NCBI RefSeq assembly: GCF_028769735.1
Contig: NC_088171.1
Location: forward strand, 141,257,917 to 141,321,916
Length of the DNA: 64,000 nt
Reading direction: 5' to 3'
From: Zonotrichia leucophrys gambelii
Taxonomy: Eukaryota; Chordata; Aves; Passeriformes; Passerellidae
The stretch's first letter is position 1, and each line of letters starts with the position of its first letter. A program made the position numbers and the translations under genes. Below the pieces are notes generated by a model that saw only the letters and a program-made list of their open reading frames with translations, did not search any database and was not told the DNA's origin. This document shows, piece by piece, positions 1 through 13,045 of this stretch.

Positions 1-74
1 TGTGGTGCTGAGGGAGCAGGGAATGATAGAACATTGGAGTGGGCACCTGGCAGCAGGCCAAGGTCAAACCCCCA

Positions 75-203
75 CCCAGTGACAGGATGGCAGGTTTTAA
101 ATTGAAAAAGGGTAGATTTACACTGGATACAAGGAATAATTTTTTTATGATGAGCATGGTGAGGCACTGGAACAGTTGCCCAGAGAAGTTATGGATGCCC
201 CAT
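75..203 (+). mobile_element. CR1 LINE 3' fragment, left half split by the LTR
   Basis: It contains the conserved CR1 3'-region text: a lightly diverged 'GAGGCACTGGAACAGTTGCC' followed by 'AGAGAAGTTATGGATGCCCC'. It stops at the LTR target site and the element resumes at 823. The left limit may extend to the window edge. Confidence 0.85.
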
Positions 204-822
204 TGTCCGATTTTCGGCTGTTTGGATGGCCTGGAAAGGCCCGGGGTGACCTTGGGGCAGCCCGCACTTCAAGGGATGAGAAGAGGCTTCAAATCTTTTC
301 TCGGTCTCGATGTTTATTAATTGTTTATCTAAAAGATTTTCTCTCGGCCCGACAGAGGTCTGCTCAGCAGCCAGCCATGAGCACACTCCCCTGCCCTCCA
401 GGCGGTCACCTATCTTTATACCCAAAGTTACGTATACAATATTTATCATTTTTCCCCAATACCTTTTACCCTTATTAACCAGTGCACTTTTAGTAATAAC
501 CAATCCTAAAGTGCCACCATCACCACAGAAGATGGAGGAGAAGAAGAAGAAGAAGAAGGACAGGACACGCCCCAATTCCTCCATCTTACTTCTCTAAACC
601 CCCCTGTACAGAAATCCTAAACCCTGTGTTTCACTCTCTAATTAGCTAATCCCTTCACCATTCACCCCGGTGAAATCCTCCTATCCTCATACAGGTGTCG
701 TCTCCTGTGTAGGATCAAAGTCCAGCCACCAGACACTTCTGGCAACATTCCAGGACTCCCGAGCCCCCCAAGGGTGGTCTCGGTGACTCGGCACCTCAGT
801 CCTGAGGTGCTGAGATCCCACA
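204..822 (-). mobile_element. Solo LTR of an endogenous retrovirus
   Basis: A 619-bp block interrupts a CR1 element and is flanked by perfect 6-bp direct repeats CCCCAT at 198-203 and 823-828. On the minus strand it begins TGTGG and ends GGACA, giving the usual TG...CA termini. Reading the same way, a TATAAA box (415-420 on the plus strand) is followed about 100 bases later by AATAAA (313-318). This is the U3-R-U5 order of a retroviral LTR. A 6-bp duplication is typical of class II (ERVK-like) elements. No internal gag/pol sequence, primer-binding site or second LTR is present, so it is a solo LTR left by recombination. It also has a purine-rich GAA/AGG run near 530-560. Confidence 0.85.
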
Positions 823-986
823 CCCCATCACTGGCAGTGTTCAAGGTCAGGCTGGATGGGGCTTTGAGCAACCTGGTAGAGTGGAAAGTTCCCTGCCAAC
901 CCCCCAGGCAGGAAGGCTGGAACTGGATGACCTCTGAAGTTCCCTTCCAACCCAAATCATTGGGTGATTCTGTGATGAAAACTGTG
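823..986 (+). mobile_element. CR1 LINE 3' fragment, right half
   Basis: It continues the CR1 from 203 with 'GTGTTCAAGGTCAGGCTGGA', then the GCTTTGAGCAACCTGGT block, the GATGACC block and a terminal ATTGGGTGATTCTGTGATG-like end. Together with 75-203 it forms one CR1 copy split by the LTR. Confidence 0.88.
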
Positions 987-2474
987 TGAACATTACTGAT
1001 TACAGCGCTCATGCGGTCCCTCACCTCAGAGCCAGCAGCAAACTCTCAACAGCAAGGCACAGAACGGTGTTTGCACACAGCAGTCGTTCCAGGAGCATCA
1101 CAACCAGCAGCACAGGGTCCTGCCCAAAGCACCTGTACCACAGGCAAGTGTTTAAATAACAAAATCAAACCTCAGGAACTGTTAGTGGATTCTCACTTGC
1201 AATTTGCAATACTACAATTTGCTGTTTAACTCAGAATGGAGTAGTGAGGCATGTGCTAATACCAACAATAATATAAAAGCCAAATCATGAAGAAATCTAT
1301 TACAGGCAGATGTAAAATTATGCAGAAGGTAGAGGCAACAATGAAGCATTCAATGGAAAATGGAAATGCAAAGCCCCTCTAGAGACACGATCAGAAACAG
1401 AAAACTGGAGTTAGAAGAGGCACAAAAAAGGGAGAGGCAGTCCAAGAAAGGAAGAACTGAAGTAGCTGAGATGAGAGATAGCCAGGCAAAAATGGGACAA
1501 AGGAACATTTTATAGCCCCAGTGCAATAAACACTGGCTATTTGGAACAGTAACTATGTGACACACTCTGAACAGCATTCATCTTCTTTTCTTTGCACTGG
1601 TTAAAAATCAACATTTTTGCTTTATTATTATGTTTTTGAAAATACTGCCTGCTCTTAAGAGCTACCTCTTGTCCTTGTCAGTGGGGAGTTAACCTTTCTG
1701 TTCCCAGCTTAAGTGACAGTGTCAAGTCAAACAATCTGGACAGACAACAAAAGGTCTCCAAATCACCTTGGCTAGCTGCTGTGTATTTTGGACATCTCAG
1801 TTGCAAAATGACAACGTTTGGCAAGTATTTAATTTGCTGCTAAAACAGTTCCAATGCTGTTTGTGAAGCCAAATAATTTGGTGAGTTTCCATTAAATGTC
1901 TATACAGTCCTGGTCCCATAAAAGCTGTGTTCTGATGTCCTAACAGCTGAGACGAAACAAATTACAGCCTTTTTATGTGGCCACTCATGACCTTCAGTTC
2001 AAGAAGAAAGTGGGACATGTCCACGTTTCATTTTTTTGCTGACATATTTAGCATTAAGCTTTCCACATTTGCTGTCTTTGCTGTAAGATTCTCCTGTCAA
2101 TGCCAACATTGTAATTAATTTACAACACATTGTGGACAGTCTCTTCTGAAGAATTACGACACCTCTGAGTCTGGAAAGCATCCCCAGCCCTTCCAGCAGG
2201 CTGCACAGCACTGAGTGCAGCGCGGCACAAACGCACACCCACGTTCCGCCCAGCGAAGCGCGCGCGTGACTAAAGCCAATCTCCGGTACAGGGTGAGAGC
2301 AGCAGTGCTCACCCAGGGCACCTGCCGAGTCATCCTCTTTCATAACCAGCTGCCCAGGATGTGCTTCCATCACACTAACTCACCCAACTATCACAGGTAA
2401 TTTGACATGGCTGAAGGCAGTATTCCATTTTTCTGGAGAAGTTTCAGTCAGCTTGGCAGAGGGCTGAACCACAC
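987..2474. other. Intergenic, nothing recognised
   Basis: Mixed-composition sequence between two CR1 copies. Short open frames on both strands lack splice context or recognisable protein similarity. I see no gene, RNA or repeat here. Confidence 0.6.
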
Positions 2475-2479
2475 CAAGG

Positions 2480-3325
2480 GTTCAATCTCTTCATCAGTCA
2501 CGCACACGAAGGGATGGAGTGCACCCTCAGCAAGCTTGCAGATGACATCGAGCTGAGTGGTGCAGCTGACACACCTGGAGGATGGGATGCCATCCAGAGG
2601 GCCCTGCCAACCTCAACAATCTCATGAGGTGTAACCAGACCAAGTGCAAGATGCTGCACCTGGGTCAGGGTGATCCCTGGTACCAATCCAGGCTGGGCAG
2701 GACCAGACCCAGAGCAGCCGTGCTGAGACCTGGGGGTGCTTGGGTGAGAGCTGGGCATGACCCAGCCCTGCAGCCCAGAGAGCCAAATCTGTCCTGGGCT
2801 GCACCTAAAGCCCTGTGGGCAGCAGGGTGAGGGAGGGGATTCTGCCTCTCTGCTCTGCTCTGCTCTGCTCCCACCTGCAGTGCTGCACCCAGCTCGGGGG
2901 TCCCCAGCACAGGAAGGACATGGCCCTGCTGAAGTGAGGCCAGAGGAGGCCACAAAGATGTTCAGAGGGATGGAGCCCCTCTCCTATGAGGAAAGGCTGA
3001 GACAGGTGGCTCTGCAGCCTGGAGAAGGCTCTGGGGAGATCTCACTGGCACTTTCCTGTACATAAGGGGGGATACAAGAGAGCTGGAGAGGGAGTTTTTA
3101 CAAGGGCCTGTAGTCACAGGGCAAGGGGGAATAGATTGAAACTTAAAGAGGGCAGATTTAGTTTAGATACTAGAAAGAAATTCTTTGCTGTGAGAATGGT
3201 GAGACACCAGAACAGGATGACCAGAGAGGTCTAGTGGCAGGTGATCCTGCCTGTGGCAGCGGGGTTGGAACTGGATGACCTTTAATGTCCTTCCAATCCA
3301 AACCACTCTATGACTCGTGATAGGT
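2480..3325 (+). mobile_element. Truncated CR1 LINE (end of ORF2 plus 3'UTR)
   Basis: The left part matches the end of the CR1 reverse-transcriptase ORF ('GAGTGCACCCTCAGCAAGCT', 'GCAGATGACATCGAGCTGAG', then the 'AAGTGCAAGATGCTGCACCT' block). The right part carries the CR1 tail ('GTGAGAATGGTGAGACACCA', 'GTTGGAACTGGATGACCTTT'). It ends near 3,320 with a decayed terminal repeat. Frames are broken, so it is a dead copy. A (CTCTG)n run lies at about 2,851-2,869. Confidence 0.88.
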
Positions 3326-4430
3326 TCCCTAATCAGTATCTTAAAGCTTTGAAATTCATCCAAAAGTAGCAGATACAATTCACACATGGTGAATCATCAT
3401 TCATTTGTGAATTATTTAAGGTTTTGGCACTCTTTAGTACTCCAGAAAGAAAACACAGGAACACATGAAGAAAATGGACAGAAAAGTACGTCTAAGACAC
3501 TCCCAGTTTTAAATTACATCCATTATAGAACACTTATGCAGAAAACTACAGAAAAATTAAGTTTAAGAGAAGTTTAAGAGAAGATGGAGGAAGAGCACAC
3601 CATGTATGTCTGAAATGTAAACTGTTTCAAGTGAAAGAAACTATAGGAGGATCTTTGCCCTCTTCTAGATGCCCAAAGCACAGCACCAGTGCTTGAGAAA
3701 GCAAAGCAAAGTGTTGTCACTGACAACTGAAAGCACAACAGACGGAGCTGGATGAGGCAGAAACAACACTGCCAGTTTTCACAGCAAAGATCTTCCTTGC
3801 AGGCTTTTACAAAGGATATGATCTGACTAAACACTCCTCAGTACATATAAACAACCTTGTCAGTTTTTCTCCTTGTCTAAGCACTGAACACAAGACTATG
3901 GAGTGTTTGATGCCTGCAACAAACACTTGGCTTCAAAAGGAGAAAATCTCCTAGTTTGAAGTTAAATATTTATAACTTAGATTTCCTTTCTAAAAGATAT
4001 GGAATTAATGTTATTTCTTAGCATAAATACATTTGAGATTTCTAGCAATCTGTCTCTGAACAGGAAATCACTATAACGTTAATTAAGAAATACTAAAATA
4101 ATTACTTAAGAAAATGGCTGATTCCATGGCTCTAAATGCAACAACATCAAATTTGATACCAAGAAACTTTCCAGTTGGACATCAGAAAGGAAGCTTCCAT
4201 CTCACCAGCACTGCAGGCCTCCAGACAATCACATATACTTCAACCACAAACTGGTGAGGATTATGATAGAAAGCTACCTCTGAAATCTTGATTTTACACT
4301 GTATTCCTTATAATTTTAAATACAAATAAATCAGTAAACAAAGAAAAGGATGCAAGGTTAAGAGTTTAAATACAGGGATCTATATCTAAAAAGAAATATG
4401 GTAAGAATTCTTTAAAAATGTAAAATGAAC
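3326..4430. other. AT-rich intergenic spacer
   Basis: Unique AT-rich sequence between the CR1 copy and the end of C8orf76. No coding exon or recognisable repeat is visible. Confidence 0.6.
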
Positions 4431-4436
4431 TTTATT
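4431..4436 (-). terminator. C8orf76: C8orf76 polyadenylation signal (AATAAA)
   Basis: The plus strand reads TTTATT, which is AATAAA on the gene strand, 55-60 bases after the C8orf76 stop codon. It is the first canonical hexamer downstream. It implies a very short 3'UTR with cleavage near 4,415. Confidence 0.6.
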
Positions 4437-4490
4437 GCATGTATCATGCCATAATAATTTGGAGATACAAGAATAAATACAAGAAAATGT

Positions 4491-7400
4491 CTATGTTACC
4501 AAAGGTGGGAGATAAATGTCTGAATAAAATTGTCCATCAAAGTGACATAAGTCATCTTGGAGATTAGCAAACCATTTGATTTCAAATTCCATGACTGAAG
4601 CAGTTACCAGTGATGACAGTGCTGAAGCGCCTATGCATTTTACCTCACCCTGAAACTCCTCTTTTAGTTTTTCTGGTATAAGATCCTGTCCCATAGCCTG
4701 CAAAAAGAGTAAGAAAGAAGGGAATCAAGAAAATAACTTGCAGAGAAATACCTATCAAACAAGGCAATAAGAGATCTTTACAGGCAAAGGCCTTGTCACA
4801 TGAACCACCCACCATCCTGGAGAAGTTTCCAAGCCATGCTGAAGGTGCCTGCCTTGGCATTCTGTGTTCAGGGAGAGCTGAGACCAAAGCTCAGCCCTGC
4901 ACAACCCCTCCAGCTCAGGCTGCACTTGCACAGGGGGGTTTCACTCTGAACAGCAGCAGAAATCTCAAGCAGCTCTGCATTCAGTGCTCACCTTGCATCA
5001 GCATCAACACTGAGCTGCTCCTGGGGCATGTCAGAGCACGGGGAGTAAGGAGAGAAGTTTCTTTTTCCAGCCTTTCCCAACCCTGAGCTAGCCTGTGTGC
5101 TACTGCCCTCTCATGGATGCCATCCCTGACTGCCTGCAGCCCAGCCGTGGCTTGGCTGTCACTAGCCTAAAGCTGGAATGCTGACAGCAAAGTTAGAAAG
5201 AATCTAGCTGGCTTTATTTTGATCCTAATGATAAAAGTCAGAAGCTCTTTAAATAGCACTAAAAATGTTAAATCTCTGCGAAGAGATTAAATGCAATATT
5301 GCTCTCCTCTGTTATTTTTTTAAAACTACTACATTAAACAAAACTAAAAAATGCAAAAGAAAGTCTCTGGATTTTCTGGAAATACTTAGTACTTTTTATG
5401 CAAGTGTTTAATACTGCTGTGGCCATCAAAGTAATCTGCACTTCCATTTCAAACTAGTGATTCACTTTGGGGCATCTAAAACTCCTGAGATAAAATGTAA
5501 CTCCCAGGAAATGCACAGTGCTGATGCATCTGCAAATACAAGTCCAGTGAGAAACTGAGCAACACTGCACATTCCTGAAAGGAGAATCTCAGCAGATCAG
5601 AGACCCACCTGTGTGACACAGGCCAGGGCAGCACAGGCACCTCTGCCAGCTCAGGTAACACCCTGCCTGCAGCTGCCCCAGCTCATTCCTGTACTCCTGG
5701 CACTCTTATGAGCTCAGGGGAGTGCCATGCTTTGGGCACAACCAGCCCACACAGAGAACTCAGGCCCTGCACACAATGAAACGTCCTCTTACTTTGGTCA
5801 TCAACAGCAAGGAGTTTTCATCGAAACCAAGGAGAGCCACTTTGTCATCAATTTCTTTCTGGCATTTTCTGTTATTTTCTAGCACAAAGGACAGCTGCTG
5901 TGACTGGGTAAGCTGAAGTAAAAGCCTGCAATGAGAAAGACAGTTAAAAATTGGCACAGCTGGAAAAAGAGTAAGTCAGCAGACCTAAAAACAACCAAAA
6001 TGGTTAATACTTAAATTAACACTTTAAAACAGTTCTTCTTCCTGACTTTTGCCTACTGCAAAGAAGTCAATACATGTGTATCAGTCTACCATGGATATTG
6101 TGTATCTGTGCTACAGAACTACTGAGAAGTATTTTTGAAAAACAATGTGCCAATAGCTCTGGTTTCTCTATGCAAACATTTCTGTTATAACATTTTTGTA
6201 ACATTTCTGTTATATTCATCACACCATTCCAAAGTGAGCCTGGTTCCTGTGAGCCATCATGTCCTTACAAGACAGCAGCACATTTGTGCCTATGGAACCT
6301 GAAAAGCTGCAAATGTGAGTGTTTGGGCAAATATCAAACATCCTCCCCACCCAGGCCAATCCTGGATTATTCTCTAAAAGCATTCACCAGTTTTATGTTC
6401 CAGGCAGTGCCCCAGCAGTCACAACCATGACCTGCTGAAGGTTACACACTCTGCCCACAAGAGGGGTTTATGTCACACAGGGTCCTGTCACCAACTGCTG
6501 GACCAGCAAGAATGGTGGCAGTGCCAGAGCCCTCCTCAGACAAGGACTGCAAAACAGGTCAGCAGAAGAAATACCCAGGTATCTCTGCATTTGTGTCAAA
6601 TCCATTCTCAGACAGATTTAAAGGTCTTATGCTTATTTTGCACTTCAGGAACTCTGAGACATATTGCACTATCTCCTGTGAACTCACTGAAATTCACAAC
6701 GGGCATTATTGCAGAGATAAAAATCAGTTTTAGAGAATTTATCAGGGTCTAGAGCAGAGCCACAAAGGTGATCAAAGGCCTGGGAAGCCTGCCATTTGGG
6801 ACAGGCTGAGAGAACTGGGTTTGGCCAGACTTGAGGAAAGAAGGCTTAGGGAAGACCTCCTCACCATGTTTCAGTATTTAAAGGGCAGCTACAAAAAGAT
6901 GGAGACTCCCTTTATACAGGGAACCACATGGAAAAGATGAAGGACAGTAGGTAAAAATGTTAATTCTGGGCAGATTCCAACTGGGCACAAGAGGAAAGTA
7001 TTCTACAATGAGATCAGTCATTAGAATAATCTCCTCAAGAAAGTTGTGCATTTCCCAGTGTTGGACATTTTAAGATTCAGCTAGACTGGGTGCTGGGCCA
7101 TCCTGCCTAGATCATGCTTTTGCCAGGAAAGGATGACCCTTGAGGTCCCTTCCAACCTGGAATTCTGTCATTCCACAAGATTTAACCAAGGGACCATTAG
7201 AACTTAGCAAAAATGTGTTTAATTCAAGCTTTATGCAAAAAAGAAAAAACTACAAACTTTTTTTATCCCATTTACTGAAGTTAAGTGAAGCTGGTGTTAA
7301 AATAATGGTGTGCATTTTTAAGGGAAAGATTCAAGATCTGAGATGAAAACTTTCATTTGAACACTATAAACATCAAAATTTACAAATGTGATTTTCTCAG

Positions 7401-10400
7401 TTAAAACTTCACTGAATTTTCAGATGGTGTGTTGGTTCCAAGCAAAAATGGAACATATTTTTAATTTATAAAGTATTTTTGTTTCAAAATTTGCATCAAC
7501 GTAGTATTAAAAAAAAAAGTTTCAACGAAAATTAAGCAAAAAAATACTCTAATTTTTTTTCAAAACTATGAGAGCCAATTATTCATGATGCATCAACAGA
7601 GAACCTTATTTCCTACAAAAATCAGTGCTAACATCCCTTTTCCAGGTGCAATTTATCCTGCAGATACATTTATACAAATCTAGATCCCACTTAAAATCCA
7701 ACAGACCTGAAAATATTAGACAACCTGCATAAGCCCTGGGCAGGGGAGAAGCTTATCCTGTGTATCTGCAAATACAAAGCACAGTAACACTCTGTGAAAC
7801 TGTGCAGCCAAGCAAGGAAATGCCACCATGTAGAACTATCTCATTGTGAACCACACACACTGAAACAAGCTACACAAATTATTAATATAAATGCACCTTC
7901 AATATTCAGTATCAGTGCTAAATCAATGAACTTCTTCCAAGTCACAATTAAAGTCTTCATCTCTTAGTCTGGAGTACAGAATTTCATTTCTTAAACCTTG
8001 CCCCAGCAGGGCAGTTATAAAGTGTTCTCTGCAAACATTTCTGGACATTCATAAGCTGCCTTTAAGAACATTCAGTGACTGATACATTACTGTGAGGCAA
8101 GAGGGGGAAAAAACATCCAAGATTATTTTAACAAAACCACAGTTCCTAATTATCTCTTTGAAAGATTCTGTTTTGGGGATTTTTGCTGCACGCAAGAGTT
8201 TTAGGAAGAGGGAAAAGAAAAGGAAAGAACATTTTAATGCAGCCCTGTCAATCAGTTGTCACAGAGTTCATTTTCCAGCCTCATCCATTATGCAGATTGG
8301 GGTATCATTATAAAATACATTTTCACTCAAGCATGAGGCTTCAAGCAAATAAGACAGGTGGCACTCACAGAAGGAAAACTGGCTATGCCTTCCCTTTGGG
8401 CACTTCTGCTTCTGCATCTTTAACACCAGACCCGGGAACAGCAATGGTCTAGCAAGAGCATTTGTTGAAGAACAGACCCTTTTGTATATAATTACTTGAA
8501 GAGATTTATAAGCTCATTAACAAACTCTTTACTTGTCAGCTGTGGGTGACACTGGTTTACTCCTTCCACTCAGATTCAGCCTCTTCACAGCCACCACACT
8601 AAGCAGATTTTGCATTTTAGATCTGAAGCAACAGTAGGGTGCTTCTAAGTTAGTGTTGAAACAAACACTTAAATTGAAAATGCAAACTGAAAACAAAACC
8701 CGGGAAAAATATGCTTTACATTGTTCTTGACTGAGAGAAATTAACATTATTTTAAGAACACAGAGTTACCTTGCTCTGATAAACGAGGCACATGCTTTTA
8801 TCCCAACTTTCTTTAACATGCTCTGCTTCCAGGCCTTGGAGCCTGCACATTTCTCTCTGTCTGTCCATTCCAGTTCTCCTGAAGTGCAGAGGAATTCTTT
8901 CACTGCTTGGCTGCTGGGACAAGTCACTGCATTCTCCCCCTTTGTTTCTGGAGCAGGGCTGAGCCAAGGGCCTTCCTGCTGGCCCTCTGATCTGTGAGGC
9001 TGCAGATTGATCTCTCTGCCAGTCCATGTCTGGGAACTGCCATTACTTACACAAACCTCCTCAGACTGATTTAGGCTTGCTTCTGGAATGACCAATGGAG
9101 ACAAATTCTGTAGAAGGCTCATATAAACTTCAGCAAGTAACTTCCAGAAGCAGGGATTGAAAGGATGTAAGCAGATCAGTTGCTGCAGACACATCATCTT
9201 TTTTTCTACGTTTTCCATCCGCTGGTAAATGGAAAGCTGCAGGTTGAGAACCGTGGTTAAGTGATCTGTGTTAGTGGCGCTGTTTCTCTAGAAACAAAGA
9301 TCACAGATTAAAACCAGGGGTAGAACAGAATCATGCTTCAGAGCCTAAGAAAATGTCTCCCTGAATAATGACACCCAAATATACACAAGGTAATTTTAAA
9401 ACTGTACAAAACGGTGCTTTTAATTTAAAATGATACAATGGGATACAGATCTTGCCCAGTCAAGCTGACAGCATTCCCTCCAGGTGCCTTGTCCCTGTCT
9501 GAGAGGCAACAAGGTCCTAAATGCTGTCATTTGTTTATGTGCCTTCAGAGTGTTCTACAGCTGCCTTTCTTTGCAGCATAAATATCTTTTACATAAAATA
9601 AAAATCATCAGTAATATTCTAGCAGAGTTCAGAGCCTCTGGACTTTTTCCTTTATGGGAAAAACTCATTTTGTGGTTGGATACTCTTCTTGGTGGCAGTT
9701 TGGCAGCAAGTATATGGAAATAAAAGGGAGTTTTGAACTGTCACTTGTATAGTGGAAAGATTTAAGCACTCGTTTATTCCCTTTTTTATAATTCCTATTA
9801 CATTGCATTAATTCTGCCTGGCAGAGCATGATATTTAGTCCCTTCCAGGACTACCAGTTTCCCTGCACAGGGAGCTCATTGTGGTACAGGGTGTTCCAGT
9901 TTCTAAAGAGTGATTATATCTGCAGTGACAGTTACCCTCTGTTTACCAAATACTCTGAGCACTGAACATCCTGAAGGATTATACACATGAAAATTATTTT
10001 TCCAGAAAATGGTCTGTATAAAAGAACTACTGGCAATGTTTTCACGTTCAAGGCCTAAAAGAAAGACTGCACTATTTACCATTTTTTCTGCAATATCCAG
10101 AGCCTCCTTGTGCCTCCCCAGGCGAGATAAGCAGCGAGCCTGGCCCTCCTGGACATCGCGCCTCATTGCAATGTTGCTGGCAGGTAAGAGCAGCAGGCAG
10201 CGCGAGTACTCACACAGGGCTTTCTAGGGGCGGGACAGGAAGAAAGGCCAACAAAACAGGGGAGATTTGCATTTAAAAACAAGCCTGACAGCACATTTTC
10301 TTTAGGACTACATTCACAAAGGGAACTCAGAACCTGAAGTCCACATTTGCATTTCTCCAGACTCAGGCACCACCTGTGTGAGCCAGAGACAAGGCCCCAG

Positions 10401-13045
10401 CAGCACAGAGGCAAGGCCAGATGGGGATGAGCAGCCTCAGTCCCCTAACTCAGGGCAGGCAGGATTCACCACACAGCTGGGAATCCTCTTGTCCACCTCT
10501 CTCCCACCATCCCTGATCCAGAAGGGATCATCTGCTGCCCTGGGTAATAAGTGACACAAGGGGTCCTTTCCCCCAGCTCATTGATCTCAGTGCTCATCCT
10601 AAATCTGTGGGGCCTTCTTTCAACACCATGACATTCTCCATGGGAAGGTCTGAACCTGCAAGGACCTCACCTCAAATAATCAGTAAGTCCAAGAATACCA
10701 CAAGGAAGGTGAATCTCCATTGTTCCTGTAGGCTGGTTTTAATGTACTTGAAATAAATATTAATTGGGCTAAGGAAAAAGGCAAGAATGAGCAATACTTC
10801 TGCAGCTTAATGCTCAGGGCACTCACCAGGACTCCAATTAACATTTAAATACATTAAATTAAGTATTCAGTGAAGCTAAGTCTGGAATCTTGATTTCTCT
10901 CCCTTTGTATAAGTGCTTAGAGAGAAGACTAAAGAGCAGTGCTCATTCTCCCATCTCTCAAAATGAGTATTTAATTATTCCTTGCAAACTGTAATGGTTC
11001 TAACAGAAAGAGCTTCTAAATACCCTAAATACTTCCTAGCAAAACGGCTGGAATATTTTTCTTTCCTGATGCTGAGCTCACATCCATTCTTAAGCAAAAG
11101 AGGGAGCTCCCCTCTGCCCAGTGCATGCAGCAGCCACTGGTGAGAATGGATCACAGGGCTGAGGACAGCCCTGTTTGCCTTGCTATGTGACAAAGGGATG
11201 GAACCTGGTAAGGTTCAGGCATTATGAATCCCAAGCAGATTCTACAGTCATCTATGTCCTAGAAACGGGCACAGCTTAGATCACTTCTGTCCTTGACATT
11301 TCCTATCAAGTGGCCTATCCTGAAGTAAAAAACTGATGATTAGAAAAGAGATTACTATCCCTATTTACATATTTCCAGCCCCCTTTCTAAGATCAGTGCT
11401 CCCAAATCAGTAATTTTATGTGCAGTCAAGCTCTGGTTCTTGTTCCACCAGTGATCTAGGTTAGCAATACAACTGAAAATATTTCTAACATGAATCACTA
11501 CAACAGAAAAGAGTTAGGAAGCAATGGTCTGGTCTGTTTAGCAGCTAGTCTGACCACAGCCTGAGGCAGCTCTGCTATCACCACCCTTTTATGAATCCCT
11601 TTAGGGCATCTCAGCTGAGACTAGAAAATATCTGTCAGGTATACACAGGGCTGCAGTAGTGCTGAAATAACATTAGGATCGGTGCCAGCTGAGGTACAAA
11701 AAGATCTACAAATCCAATGGGCGAGGCAAAAGGAGTAGAGTCAGAAGTCAGCTGGAGGGCTTTGAAATCAGGGAGCCTGGAATGCACACCGCAGGCTGGA
11801 AGAAGAGGCAACACCTGAAACAAGGCCTGGAGATGCTGACTTCAACCAGGAAACAAGGTAATGAAAGGTTAGATCCTGCAACTAGGACTGCAGAAGGCAG
11901 GAGAGCACCGCTGGTGAGCAATGCGGCTCAGGGCACACACAGAGAGGTCTGGAACCGCTCCGGGCAGGAACAGAACGGGCAGAGCTACAGGGGCCCTCCG
12001 GGGGGGAGCGGGCAGAGGGACGGACACGGGCAGAGGGACAGCGGCCCTGCGGGGGGAGCGGGGGCGGCAGGAACCTGTCACAGGGCCTGGCACAGGGCAC
12101 GCAGAGGCAGCTCCGCGGCCGGCAGGAGCCCGAGGGCCACCGCAGCTTTGCTCTGACAGCGGGGGGAGCTCTGAGGAAGGTGAGCCGCAGCCACGCGGTG
12201 CCAGCGATCTGAGCGCCTTCGTGGGACACGGCATTATCGCCGTTCGGCGCTCGGACACCCACACGCCCGACTCCGAGCACGGCCACGGACACCGCTCTGC
12301 TCCGGCGGAGCTGCTGCGCTGCGCCCGCCTGCCTGCGATCAGTTCCGGGGCAGCGCCGCGCTCCTGCCCGGTTCGCCGCAGGCTGACTGCCGGACGGGTC
12401 GTGGCAGAACGCAGACCCGCTCCGCGGCCCGGCCCTGCCCGGGGCTGCCCGGTCAGCACGAACCTGGAGCGGGATTAACCCCGGCACGGCCGCCAGACCC
12501 GCAGGCCGCGGTACATAATGCACGTTCACCCTGGCGCTGCGCATCGGGGACTGCAGGACCTCCCCACTCTGTGTCCCCACAACTTCCCCGGCCCCTGCGA
12601 GCCCTGAAAATACCTCGAAGTCCCGCTGCCGGAACGCCCAGTCCGCCCGGAACTTGCTGCTCGTGATCCCGCCGGCGCCTTCCCCGGCGTCAGCCCCGCT
12701 GTGGAACCACTGCGGGCACAAACAGAGCACACAGAGAGCCGTGAGGGGCCGCGGAACCACTGCGGGCACACACAGAGCACACACAGAGCCATGAGGGGCC
12801 ACGGAACCCCTGCGGGCACACAGAGCACACAGAGAGCCGTGAGGGGGTGTCAGGGACCCGTCAGGGGCCACGGAACCACTGCGGGCACACAGAGCCGTCA
12901 CGACCAGCCCTCCCGCCGCCCGTCTCCTCACGCCGGGCTCGCAGTGCCTGGCTCCGCACGCAGCCCCGTCCCCGCCGCCCTCCCGCCGCTCCCGGCTGGG
13001 CGCGAACAGGGAATCCTCGAACTCCGGGCCCAGCACCGGCTCCAT
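4491..13045 (-). CDS. C8orf76: C8orf76 orthologue, six coding exons, 403 aa
   Basis: Exons in transcription order are 13045-12932, 12709-12614, 10223-10080, 9287-8770, 5925-5793 and 4697-4491. Each junction has AG/GT borders and the joined frame stays open for 404 codons including the stop. I recognise the protein from human C8orf76 (about 380 aa). Shared blocks are the N-terminal EFEDS, the W-F start of exon 2, [12 protein letters not shown] with LGRHKEAL in exon 3, NTDHLTTVL and LHPFNP in exon 4, KACASFIR across the exon 4/5 junction, and GEVKC in exon 6. Exons 3-4 look like a TPR-type helical repeat (alternating small and large residues in the QEGQARCL...EALDIA stretch), which is inference. 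The middle of exon 4 (roughly residues 160-270) is less conserved and Ser/Glu-rich. The molecular function is not established. The start at 13045 has G at -3 and +4; an in-frame ATG 84 bases upstream exists but has no human counterpart. No signal peptide or membrane segment is seen. Confidence 0.93.
6735..7178 (+). mobile_element. Degraded CR1 LINE fragment in C8orf76 intron 4
   Basis: Diverged CR1 3' text: 'AGAGCAGAGCCACAAAGGTG', 'CCTGGGAAGCCTGCC', 'AGGCTGAGAGAACTGGGTTT', 'ATCTCCTCAAGAAAG', then 'TTGAGGTCCCTTCCAACCTG' and a terminal 'ATTCTGTCATTCCA'. It is more diverged than the copy at 2.5 kb, so it is an older insertion. It lies inside a 2.8-kb intron. Confidence 0.85.
10224..12613 (-). 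other. C8orf76: C8orf76 intron 2
   Basis: A 2.4-kb intron between exons 2 and 3. Its 5' part lies in the CpG island; the rest is unremarkable. I see no nested gene or clear repeat. The other introns are 12710-12931, 9288-10079, 5926-8769 (with the CR1) and 4698-5792. Confidence 0.75.
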
